Source: Anthoceros angustus
Taxonomy: Eukaryota > Streptophyta > Anthocerotopsida > Anthocerotales > Anthocerotaceae
NCBI GenBank assembly: GCA_010909165.1
Contig: VJWM01000117.1
Location: 884,866 to 948,865, forward strand
Reading direction: 5' to 3'
Length of the DNA stretch: 64,000 nt
In this document: positions 47,340-58,800 of the stretch, one piece after another
Position numbering within the stretch: position 1 is the first letter of the stretch
Layout: each line of letters begins with the position of its first letter
Made by a program: the position numbers and the translations under genes
The notes under the pieces: model-generated
What the model was told of the DNA's origin: nothing
Seen by the model: the letters and a program-made list of their open reading frames with translations, nothing else
The model's database searches: none

Positions 47340-48470
47340 TACATCCTCCTTCCAGAAACGTTCATTTTGACACCATTACACTTCAACACTTTAGGTTCCA
47401 AAACCAACCAGTAGCCTGGAGCAAAAGAATCGAAGCGGGAAGTGTGTTGGACACATACGTGAAACTCCTTTCCTGTCAAGGCCTCAGCATCCGGAGAAGT
47501 AGCCTGGATTCCTGCAAATCGGTCCAACATCCAGAATTCCATGACCGACTGGCTGCAGGGGAGGTGGGTAACTAACCTGCAGCATCGCGGAAACTGGCAC
47601 CCTCATTAGCTTCTCCGGTGGCACAGGCTGGGCTCCGTCTTCCTGCGCACCGTGGCGCGAAAGGAGAGCGCCGTTTCTCCATGCTTTCTTGGCAGTTGCC
47701 AGGAACACAATGCTCAGCTCAGCCTGTTGCCACTGTTGCTGCTTCTGCCGCGTTTTGGCAGATGAGCATTGCGGGCATGCCTGCCGCCATCGCCATTTTC
47801 GCCGCCGCTGTTCCTCGCTTGCGTGCCTGCTTCTAGAGCAATCAGGCTTCCACAGCAAGCCAAGTGGCTTGCACACATCAAGCTTCCACAGCACGCCAAG
47901 TGGCTTGCAGACAATGAGCCAAGCAGACTTCCAACTTGTCCTGGCCTGTCCACTGTTCGGATTCATATGAGGGTGCCTGTAGAGGACCCAAGCTGCTTGC
48001 GTGGTGAGGACACTCTTCTTTCCTTGGAAAATGCTTCAACAGGTGGAAAGCTCCTTCTTCCGAACCCTTGGAGTGTGAAGAGGGTTTCAACCTCTCGGGG
48101 TGTGAAATGGGCACCTCTCGGTTTTGAGGAGAGGTTGGAACTTCATGGGAGAAAGTCGTAGTAGCTATGGCGGACATGAGCATTACCGTGGCTAGAATGG
48201 CGACAGCATCAGTTTCAACTCGCAAGCGACGAGGGCCAAGTCCCACAGGCTTTGCATATGCCGCTACATCGGGCAGAAAGGGATGAAGCTCGATAGGATC
48301 CCTCAGATCCAGCGAATGCAGTCTCTGGCCTGGAGCAAAAGGTCTTTTTGCATGTAACTTAAGCAGCAGCACAAACTCGACAAGGATCGTGGTTGTGACA
48401 GCATTCATGAACGGGACAATCCCTGACATTCCGTACAAGCAGCCTGAAAAAGCCGCACCCAACGGTCCTT
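47340..48470 (-). other. Possible unrecognised gene remains on the minus strand
   Basis: The minus strand holds a 194-codon frame (48462-47878). Its first 110 residues look protein-like: MGAAFSGCLYGMSGIVPFMN with a hydrophobic run VTTTILVEFVLLLKL, then PFAPGQRLHSLDLRDPIELH and a second hydrophobic run AVAILATVMLMSAIATTTF. Further on, separated by intron-like sequence, are PPEKLMRVPVSAMLQ and a frame reading VMEFWMLDRFAGIQATSPDA and EALTGKEFHVCVQHTSRFD (about 47550-47420). Repeated cttccacagcaagccaagtg words near 47845-47905 interrupt it. I do not recognise the family and cannot join the pieces into one gene model. Confidence 0.3.
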
Positions 48471-48609
48471 CTGTCCCGTAAAAGTGGATCTAAGTAATAA
48501 AGGGTGTAACAGACCTTGCTCCAAGCTCCTAGCCTATTCCACAACAACAGAACTAGTCATGACACTGCATCCTGAATCCCAAAAAGCTTCCTGCCACAGG
48601 CCCTCTGGA

Positions 48610-48740
48610 TCGAATATCCCGCTATCATGGCATTCATGTCACCACATCCTCTAAATTCACCAAGTGTGTCGAACAGAATCTGGGCATCGTGGAGGCGGCC
48701 ACATTTTGCATACATGTTAACCAAGCTATTGCCAAACCCA
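48610..48740 (-). pseudogene. PPR repeat remnant
   Basis: The minus strand reads NSLVNMYAKCGRLHDAQILF, then DTLGEFRGCGDMNAMIAGYS, one and a half PLS-type PPR repeats. The usual RDVVxWNAMI is degraded to GCGDMNAMI. Upstream and downstream frames are broken, although further PPR-like words (RIFGEWEAAAFM) occur near 48790. It is an isolated fragment, unrelated in position to the one at 15 kb. Confidence 0.75.
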
Positions 48741-49009
48741 CATCAATCTGAATTTCGGGTAATCCCATATGTTCATGAAGGCTGCTGCTTCCCATTCTCC
48801 AAAGATGCGAGAGTCACACTTCAACATGCCTGTATGAGGCACACAAATGTTACAGGATTGGGTGCCACCATTCCTCCTTCCATGGCACTAGTTTGTAGAG
48901 ATGAAGCGCTTACTTGCCCATTGTGTCAGAACCGCGGTATAAACTTGGAGGAGTTTCTTTTTCATCTACCCCTCTACTTCAACCTATATGGAAGAGCGTA
49001 GCTAAAGAA

Positions 49010-49730
49010 AGACATTATAAATACATTATTCAGAGAAAATAGTGGATATTAGTTTTAATATATAAAGGATTATATTATATAGATTATTTTATTTTATTTA
49101 GTATTTCAATATATATTCAATAAATTGGTATAGAGCAAAGCACTATGTAAATCATATGGGAATAGGGTCAAGAAGGAAGTATAAACGTGCTTAACAATAC
49201 ATATTTTTGGTGAATGATGATTGCATACTATTAAATAAGAAGAAATCTAGCGCAAAGTTGTGTAAAGCAAAATAGTAAGGCCTCAAATCATCCAAGGGAG
49301 CATAACATCATTTGCTCATTTGCATAGATCAATTTTTAGAGGTATTCACATTGCCCACCTTGAAAATATGAATGTAGACAGATCATGAATTTGTCACATT
49401 CTCACCTTCTGATTCTTCAAGAAGAGCAAGCCTAAGATGAATTTGGATATTCTTATTCTTTGAGAAGAGCAAGCCTAAGATGAATTTGGATATTCTGATT
49501 CTCTGAGAAGAGCAATCCTAAGATGAATTCGGATAGTTTAGGCATAATTGGTACAAATTGATATAAGGAATAGCTCGTGGTTGAGATGAATAGTCCAAAT
49601 TTGAGAGTCCAGAGATATTCTCACACAAATGAATAGTCCAGAGATGTTCGCACACAGTCGGATCTAGAAAGGGTTTCTATGTGCTTTTTCCTTTTAGAAT
49701 AGAGAGTTCAAGTCAAGATGTAATGGCGTG
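49010..49730. repeat. AT-rich spacer with a short tandem repeat
   Basis: 49010-49400 is AT-rich and featureless. At about 49417-49535 a unit of about 58 bases (gaagagcaagcctaagatga atttggatattctgatt) occurs nearly three times. At about 49600-49660 aatagtccagagatrttc is repeated. Confidence 0.6.
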
Positions 49731-49734
49731 GTCA

Positions 49735-50190
49735 TTGTATCATTCCACAATTAAGTGTCCTTTAGACGGTTTAGTACTTGCATGGGGTTAGCTTGATGGG
49801 TAGTTCATTGGAACTCCACAATTAAGTGTCAACTTTAGACGGTTCGTACTTGCATGAGGCCAGCTTGATGAGTAGTTCATTGGAACTCCACTATTAAGCG
49901 TCCTTTGGACGGTTGGGTACTTGCATGGGGCTAGCTTGATGAGTAGTTCATTGGAACTCCACAATTAAGTATCATTTGGACGGTTTGGTACTTGCATGGG
50001 GCCAACTTGATGAGTAGTTCATTGGAACTCCACAATTAAGCATCCTTTGGACGGTTCATTACTTGGATGGGGCTAGTTTGATGGGTAGTTCATTGGAACT
50101 CCACATGGGGTCAGCTTGATGGGTAGTTCATTGGAACTCCACAATTAAGCGTCTCTTGGACGATTCGGTACTTGGATGGGGTGCCATCCA
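49735..50190. repeat. Tandem repeat, unit about 70 bp, six copies
   Basis: The unit begins aactccacaattaagygtcc and continues ttggacggttyggtacttgc atgggg..agcttgatgggtag ttcattgg. Copies start near 49742, 49813, 49885, 49957, 50028 and 50132; one copy is truncated. It is unrelated in sequence to the minisatellite at 41-44 kb. Confidence 0.85.
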
Positions 50191-50299
50191 TCCCAAGCTT
50201 GATAGCTCTGCCTGTTACAAGCATCATGCCCTCATCTCCACAATGTATGAAGTCACCAATTGTGAGTGCCCTACAGAATTATTATTCCAGATCAAATCC

Positions 50300-50960
50300 C
50301 AGTGCTTTATATTCCAGGATATATACTTTGAAATATCTATAAAGAATGCGAGTGCGGCACTCTGAATGTATACTTTCAAATATCTATACAATCTCAGAAT
50401 GCACTAAAAAAAGGTGACATGACAAGTAAACAAGGTGACATGACATGAGGGATGTATACTTTCAAATATTTGTAAAGAATCTGAGTGCGGGACTTGGATG
50501 TATACTTGGCACTCTTGATGTATATTTTCAAATATTTGTAAAACATCTGAGTGTGTGTGGGACTTGGATGTATACTTGGCACTTTGGATGTATACTTTTG
50601 AATATCTATAAAGTCTCAGAATTCACTAAAAAAAGGTGACATGACAAGTACAAAAAAGGTGACATATGACATGAGCGATGTATAATTTGAAATATCTGTA
50701 AAGAGTCTGAGAGAGGGACTTGGATGTATACTTTCAAATATCTTTAAAGTCTCAGCATTCACTAAAAAAAAAGGTGACATGACATGAGGGTCCACCTTGC
50801 ACTTCAACACTCCCAGCGAACACGATATTTGCCTTGAAATATGGAAAGGATAAAGTCAAGTGTGCTCGTACCATGTTTGCCTTGCGGGACTTGGATGTAT
50901 ACTTTCAAATACAATCTATAAAGTCTCGCATTCACTAAAATAAAGGTGACATGACATGAG
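50300..50960. repeat. Tandem repeat around ggatgtatactttcaaatat
   Basis: Phrases ggatgtatactttcaaatat, ctataaagtctcagaattca and ctaaaaaaaggtgacatgac recur about six times at irregular spacing. Small open frames on both strands (MTWMYTWHFGCI-like) come from the repeats only. Confidence 0.8.
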
Positions 50961-51403
50961 GGTCCATCTTACACGTGAACACTCCTAGGGAACACGATAT
51001 TTGCCTTGAGAGACTGAAAGGATGAAGTCAAGTATGCTCGTACGATATTTACCTTGAAAGACTGGGAAGGATGAAATCAAGTGTACTTGTCCTCCCTTTG
51101 AAGCTGAAGCTGACATCCAAATATGCATTAAAAATCCTTGAGACGATAATCCTTAGGGCGGGTTTACACTATGACCGGGGTTTCAGTGCCACGAAGCACT
51201 GACCACCGGCCGGTTGTGCATCATTCTGACACATGGTGACAAGGATGTGAATGTCATTTACTTGTACACTTGACCAGTTAACTTGATTTTTTGACATCCC
51301 GTTCCGCTCTTCATGGTACAAGATAAATTATTTACATCATGAGGTTACGTGATTCACGAAGGTAAACTCTTCATAATCCCCGCATTTAGAGGGGCATTGC
51401 CGC

Positions 51404-51600
51404 AAGCTTGTCACTCCACGCCTGCTCGGTCCTCTCAGAACCTTGTCACCCACGCCTGCTGTCCTCTCAGAACCTCACCCACGCCTGCTCAGTTGTCCTC
51501 TGTAACCTTGTCACTCCACGCCTGCTCGGTCCTCTCAGAACCTTGTCACTCCACGCCTGCTGTCCTCTGTAACCTTGTCACTCCACGCCTGCTCATCGCT
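51404..51600. repeat. Tandem repeat, unit about 33 bp
   Basis: The unit ccttgtcactccacgcctgc tcggtcctctcagaa is present about six times, alternating between 'ctctcagaa' and 'ctctgtaa' endings, with some copies shortened. Confidence 0.85.
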
Positions 51601-51640
51601 CACACGTTGTCTTTGCACAAGGTCTTCACAAGGCAATTGA

Positions 51641-53285
51641 CCCTACTAGAAAAGGGCACTTATAAAAGGATGTGCAATTTTTGTTACACTTCCACATTGC
51701 AACATGTTTTGGAGGGTTGGTATTAAGTTTGTTAGTTCGTCTCTGCTGTATCCATCTTAACACGACACTATCTCTTCCCTCCCTTCCGGTACACCCCTCT
51801 CTCACAAGCATTGTTAATAATTTCCACTTCCAACTTCCAAAGATGGTTTGATGGCTTGGTGTTAAGTTGGTCCATTCTTTCTCTTCCTTCTCCCACCATC
51901 CTAACACAATGCTTGGTCTCTCACTTCATGTACCACTTCAATATTGCAACACTTTATGGTGGCTTGGTGTTCAAGGTGTCCTTTTCTTATCCACTTCTCA
52001 CCCCATCTTAACACAATACTTGGTCTCTCTCCTCTCACCTCACCCTCCTATTTATTGCCCCCTTATCACACCCTTTTATACTCTTTCACTTCTCCTCCTC
52101 CTTCATGACCGTGAGAAGGACCTCCCCTATCACGCCATTTTATACTCTTCCACTATTCCTCTTTCAACTTGCTTGTTACAATGACCTCTCTCTCGTGTCC
52201 TTCCTTCCTTTTACCTCCTTTGCATATACTCAATATACATATATATGTTTGTAGGCTTCAAGACATAAGTATGTGTACGCTTTATATGTACACATCCATC
52301 CGTTATACTTCTATTATATTAGTGTATTTACATGCCTCTTTGTATACGTATACGTATATAGGCATCAAGACTTGTTTATATAATAATATATATGTGCTAA
52401 CCCTTACGTCACTCTCATACCTTACATATCTAAGTGTTTGATTTTATTGACAATTTAAATCAAATTTTTGGACACTTCAATCGTCCTCTATCCCTTGCAC
52501 CTTTGTTTCCACCGATGCAATACGAACTCCACGTGATATGGGCATATGCGTGCACCACCAACATGTGCCTCGAATCGGGCGCGACGCCACTTGGTGACCA
52601 ACACCAATGGTTTCGTGGTTCCTCCACATCTTCCTACACCTATCCACCTCTATAACCACTTTCACAATTCTGACCATGTCAATGCCAGGCTACAAAGGTG
52701 GGCGACCAATTCCCTCTTGTTTGTTGCTAATTGACCATCACCGGTCCACCATGCTCGACTCCATCGTCCGCAGGAAAACATCTCGACCATTTACATTCCC
52801 CTCCACAAACGGCCCCCTACCCATAGGTACCAACCATTCCTATGTCACTTGCGCCTACACCCTTCGCCACCGTCCGACTCGGACTCCTCTTGCAGCTTCA
52901 ACACCGTTGTCTTTGCTTGACCCTCTTCGCCAAGACCTCCTCGTTTCCCCCGGTGGTCCACCTTACGTGGCATTCGACCCACTAGCCTCAATGGCTAGCC
53001 CTTCACTCGGCCCCATAGGCTGCCAAATCACCACTTCCACAATTACCAGAAACGAATAGCATTCAATCTCTCGATCCGGGTTGCCACCCTACTCACGCTT
53101 TTGACACGGATCGTGATACGCCTTGTCGGAATCGCCATCACACCTCCAGGATCCCCACCATCCACGTTGCCTCCGGCATCACTTGACGGTGACGCTCCCT
53201 GCTTGGCACCTTCCTCCATCTTCCTTCTCTCCACCGGGTTCCGTTCCTTCACGACCGGCCTTCACCTTCCACCGTTTTCCTTCCC
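51641..53285. repeat. 1.6-kb direct repeat, copy 1 (partner 61594-63225)
   Basis: Starts ccctactagaaaagggcac and can be aligned throughout with 61594-63225, for example tgttacacttccacattgca, accgtgagaaggacctcccc, tttgattttattgacaattt and accttccaccgttttcc. The alignment stops after 'ccgttttcc'. The opening sequence resembles the CACTACTAGAAAA-type termini of plant CACTA transposons with changed first bases. I found no matching inverted end, no TG..CA termini and no target duplication. AT-rich with microsatellite-like tatata words near 52220-52400. No coding similarity. Confidence 0.7.
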
Positions 53286-53449
53286 TTCTTCCCTGCATCA
53301 TGCACACGCATCACTTACCACGCCCCTACATAGCGAAACCTACATATCACAACCAAGCATTCCATTAATCACAACGACTATTTTACCACTCCAAGATTCG
53401 CATGTCCAATCCATGCCTTGCTGCCCACTTCAACTCATCCAGGTTGCGC

Positions 53450-55852
53450 TCCCTCCCGTTGGACATACCGTTTCGAACTCCTTTGCTCCCTCTTGGACCA
53501 AAGGGATTCGTCCCATGCTCGTGCTTGCAATTCTTGCCGACGCGGCGCTGCGGTGTTGGCCACACACCCATGCTTGCGTCACCACGGCTTGCGGCCTTTC
53601 TCCATGCCTTCGTGCTCACATTAGGCGGATGCAACCATTTTGCATCCTTCCCTTCTCCCTCCATGCACTGCGCTTGCCGCACCTTCTTGCCCACATTGTG
53701 GTTCCTTGTCCGCGATGCACCGCAAACCCGGCCACAATATCCTCGCGCTCTATACTTGCAAACTCATACTCTACCTTCCTCACCGCCTTTCGCAAACTTT
53801 CGTGGCTCGACCATGGCACCATCACTCCATTTTGCACACACTAGCTCCAACACACGGTGGAAGGCCTTCCTCACTCGTCCTTCCTCATCGGACGACTCTT
53901 CATCCTCCTCCTCATTCTCTATCCACCCTCCATCGCATAACCGGCTCATGCCATGTACACGCCACCACGCCCATGTAGCCCGCACAACACGGCTATGACA
54001 TCGTCTAATGGCTTACCGGCCGTGTGCCCAATTCTCCAATTTCATGTCTTGGCAATGTAGTCGGCATGTCTTCCTCGACCTCGATCCGCCATCTCCACAT
54101 CTTCCTCCTCGCCTCCGCCTCCCCATCCTCGCTACTGGTGTCCTCCTCCTCACCGCCTCCTCACCATCATAGGCATGCGCTCCTTGGCCCTCCTCCGCAA
54201 CCGCCCACCAGCAGACCGCCCACTCCCACCGCAGGAGTCTCCTCCCTCCAAAGGCTCCCTCCCGCGTTGGACATACTGTTTCGAACTCCTTTGCTCCCTC
54301 TTGGACCAAAGGGATTCGTCCCATGCTCGTGCTTGCAATTCTTGCCGACGTTGCGGCGGCATGGTGTTGGCCACACACACCCATGCTTGCACGTCACCAC
54401 GGCTTGCGCACCTTTCTCCATGCCTTCGTGCTCACATTAGGCGGATGCAACCATTTTGCATCCTTCCCTTCTCCCTCCACTGCGGCTTGCGCACCTTCTT
54501 GCCCACATTGTGGTTCCTTGTCCGCGATGCACCGCAAACTGGCCACAATATCCTCGCGCTCTATACTTGCAAACTCATACTCTACCTTCCTCACCGCCTT
54601 TCTCGCAAACTTTCGTGGCTCGACCATGGCACCATCACTCCATTTTGCACACACTAGCTCCAACACACGGTGGAAGGCCTTCCTCACTCGTCCTTCCTCA
54701 TCGGACGACTCTTCATCCTCCTCCTCATTCTCTATCCACCCTCCATCGCATAACCGGCTCATGCCATGTACACGCCACCACGCCCATGTAGCCCGCACAA
54801 CACGGCTATGACATCGCCTAATGGCTTACCGGCCGTGTGCCCAATTCTCCAATTTCATGTGGCAATGTAGTCGGCATGTCTTCCTCGACCTGATCCGCCA
54901 TCTCCACATCTTCCTCGCCTCCGCCTCCCCATCCTCGCTACTGGTGTCCTCCTCCTCACCGCCTCCTCACCATCATAGGCATGCGCTCCTTGGCCCTCCT
55001 CCGCAACCGCCCACCAGACAGCCCACTCCCACTGCAGGAGTCTCCTCCCCTCCAAAGGCTCCCTCCCGCGTTGGACATACTGTTTCGAACTCCTTTGCTC
55101 CCTCGGACCAAAGGGATTCGTCCCATGCTCGTGCTTGCAATTCTTGCCGGCGTTGCGGCGGCATGGTGTTGGCCACACACACCCCATGCTTGCACGTCAC
55201 CACGGCTTGCGCACCTTTCTCCATGCCTTCGTGCTCACATTAGGCGGATGCAACCATTTTGCATCCTTCCCTTCTCCCTCCACTGCGGCTTGCGCACCTT
55301 CTTGCCCACATTGTGGTTCCTTGTCCGCGATGCACCGCAAACTGGCCACAATATCCTCGCGCTCTATACTTGCAAACTCATACTCTACCTTCCTCACCGC
55401 CTTTCTCGCAAACTTTCGTGGCTCGCACCATGGCACATCACTCCATTTTGCACACACTAGCTCCAACACCGGTGGAAGGCCTTCCTCACTGTCCTTCCTC
55501 ATCGGACGACTCTTCATCCTCCTCCTCATTCTCTATCCACCCTCCATCGCATACGCTCACATGTACACGCCCACGCCCATGTAGCACACAACACGGCTAT
55601 GACATCGCTCTAATGGCTTACCGGCCAGTGCTCTCAATTCTCCAATTTCATGTCTGGCAATGTAGTCGGCATGTCTTCCTCGACCTCGCATCCGCCATCT
55701 CCACATCTTCCTCCTCGCTCCTCTCCCCATCCTCGCCCCGGTGTCCTCCTCACCGCCTCCTCACCATCATAGGCATGCTCCTTGGCCCTCCTCCGCGCGT
55801 CCACCAGCAGACCAGTCTCCACTCCCACTGCAGAGTCTCCTCCCCTCAAAGG
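53450..55852. repeat. Three tandem copies of an 0.8-kb unit
   Basis: Unit boundaries fall at ctccctcccgcgttggacat: copy A about 53450-54262, B about 54263-55057, C about 55058-55852. Each contains ggaccaaagggattcgtccc, cacattaggcggatgcaacc and ctcttcatcctcctcctcat in the same order. In copy B a minus-strand frame of 134 codons is open (IENEEEDEESSDEEGRVRK, LELVCAKWSDGAMVEPRKF, KWLHPPNVSTKAW). In A and C the same frame is interrupted by indels. No family is recognised. Confidence 0.8.
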
Positions 55853-58800
55853 CTCCCTCACGCGTTGTTGGGGTTGTCCGCCACCGAGCGAAGGTCCACA
55901 AAACGTATGCCATCTCTCACAGCCCTGTGGTCACCCTCTTGTGCACCACCACCATGCTCCTCAAGTTGGACATGCCCTCAAGCTCCGGACTAAGGCCAAT
56001 GTCCTCGTTCCTCCGGACGCTGCCCGGCGATCCCTCCTCAGGCTTTGGAATCTCTCAGAAGCATGAGCTCACACCGTTGGAGACACCCACTCCACTTCCG
56101 GCACCGAGCATCGCCGCCTCTTGGCAGCAGACTCCACTCTGTATGAAGGTTCTCCTCCGCACCTCCACCTCTCTCGCCGCTCCCACGCCATGGGCATCCA
56201 CCCTCCACTTGGAATCGGCTTTCCACGACGCCCACCTCACTTGCCGCTTCCACCATCCGGGTGCTTCCATCCAGTTGGGCCGCTCCTCGCGCCAAGTCCC
56301 CTTGCGTGGACCATTTTCCGGCTCGATCTCCTCTCGGCTGGCGCAACGCTGTCGATGGGCCCCAATCCCTCCTTCGGCGACGTTATGGGCACCGACATCC
56401 GCGCCGGATTGGCGGCGTTGTTCGTGCTTAAGCCTTCACCAAATCCTCAAAGTCAACGTCCCAAACCATGGTCGAGGAAGGCCAACCGAGTCACCCGCAT
56501 GCACAACCGATAACCGCGACAAAGTGAACAGGGAACTCCGGCGACGATGGCCGACAAGGCGGTGAGGTAACCTGGGTGATGGGGAAGAGGGGCAAGAGGA
56601 GAGAGGGGAGGCGAGGCGAAGTCCTAGGGCATGCCACCGGCTCATGTGCCATGCATGCCGATTTCCGGGCACAAACTCGAGTTTGCCCACCACCTATATG
56701 TGTACATGTGGCATTCACATGCCTAAAACACCAGCAACTTCGGCGATTGTCCACCACACCATTCTGGCACATATGGCATCCATGCATGTTTGGCATATAT
56801 AGGCATCCCGTGTTTATACGATAATCCAAGGACAAATTTAGCCCATTATGGATTACCATATCCGCATCGAAGGAAAATAATTTCCCTTTGCTCATGCGCA
56901 TTTCGTGGTCCAAGGACAAAACATTCCTTATGTATGGTCATTTCGTGACCCAAGGACAAATGTTCCTCATTTGTCATGACCATGCCTTGGCCTCGGTCAA
57001 TTTTTGGCCATTCCGGATGACCATTTCGAAAGCCAAGGACAAATGTTTCCATTATGGAAGATCATTTTCGATCGACAATAATTTGCCATTGTTCATTACG
57101 TCGTGGTCCAAGGACAATACATTATCATGCATGATCATTTCGTGACCCAAGGACAAATGTTCCTCATTCGTCATGACCATGTCTTTGCCTCATGTCAATT
57201 TTTGGCCATTACGGATGACCATTTGGAGAGCCAAGGATGAATTTGCCCTTTGTGGATTACCGTGACACAATGATTGTGACGATTCCTCCAATAAGACAAT
57301 TTTGCATTTAATCATTTGACCCAAGGACAAGTGTTCGTAATGCCATTTCAAATGCCCCATGCATGCCATTTCAAGGGCAAGACCAGCTTAGAACGCCATG
57401 CTCCACGGACCATGCATGTGTTAATTTGCTATTTTTATGCTTTGCCCTGCTTCGCATACCACATTGCCTACCGATCCACCCGCGATGCGATGTCCGCGAC
57501 ATTCCGTGGAGCCGTGACGGGGTATGGCGGTGGCCATGGTGTGTGGGAGTGGTGGGCGTGGGGCGGTGTGGGGAGGAGGAAAGAGGAGAGAGGAGACTTC
57601 GTGCATGCCAGCAACCTTGCATGCTTTGCATACTTGTTGTACAGAAACCTTCCGTCAACGTATGCCATTCCTCCATGCATGCCATGTATGGTCCCCTATG
57701 TATGACAATGTCATGGCGACAACCCGCCATGAACCAAAGACAATGGCTCCCTATCTCGCATAAACTTGTCTTCCACCGTTGTCCAAGAAAGGTGTGGTGA
57801 AGCCATTTTAATATTTGAAAAGCCGGGGCATGGTAGAAAACATGCCATGTCCGGTCGTGCATTGACGCGCCTGCTCTCTGTTTGTATCTCTTCTTCTACA
57901 CCATTGTGCAAGGTGTACGTGAGAGCCATTCAAGCAAACTAAATGCCCCATTCATTATGCCATGAATGAAGGATATGTGAATTTGCCATATATGCCATGC
58001 TCTCCCATATAATGATGTGCATCGTTCGAGACTCCAGTACCCACCAATCAAACGTCACATGGCGTAACGTGTCATGTATTCACACCTTGGCAGACGCCAA
58101 GTGACGGCCCGACGCCACTCTGGCCGCACCGCAGTAAAGGATATCCGGACCTTGGGAGACATGACATCTACCTTCGTGTTCGGCTCGCTTTGCCCCCGCG
58201 CCACCGCCCTCCATGAATTTACCGCCAACCGCCATCGCTCGATGACTACCGCCATGCCACCGCCATGTCTCCTTTCTCACATGTAAGGAACGGAAATTCA
58301 AGATCCTCTCATCCGCAACCCGATGTGGCACGGAGGACAAGAGGCTGCCTAAGGTCGTGTGTTCCGCTTTAAATGTCACCACCTTGCCCTCGCTTCACGC
58401 TACTACCTTTGTTTTGGTCATCTTCGCATCCGAGGGCGAGCTTGTCTTCCAGGAACACGCCTCGCCGTCGCTCTACCTTGCCGCCTATGACGGACATGTG
58501 CATGCCGCAACGAGCTCCGAAACCACCGTGGGTATCCATCGGTAGCTCGCAGACGAGGCGTGTGTGCATGTCTCCATCTTCACCGCCTAACCGGAAATAC
58601 CGCCGATGGCCATCAAGGATCATATGGGAATGTTGGGCGCGGTGTCCCCGCCTTCACGGGGTAGCTCCTCTTGCTATCCTCACGCCTTGCTTGCCGGGTG
58701 GCGAGTGGTTCCTTCTCTAGCGAGGTGGTCCCTTCTACCGTGCATGGTGTGTGACCGCAGGTATGGATTGCTGGGAGGCGCATGAACACTTTTGTTTGGC

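Noticed and set aside
53101-53844. 247-codon plus-strand frame spanning the end of the 1.6-kb repeat and the first 0.8-kb unit
   Set aside because: It crosses a repeat boundary, and in the other repeat copies the same frame is not maintained.
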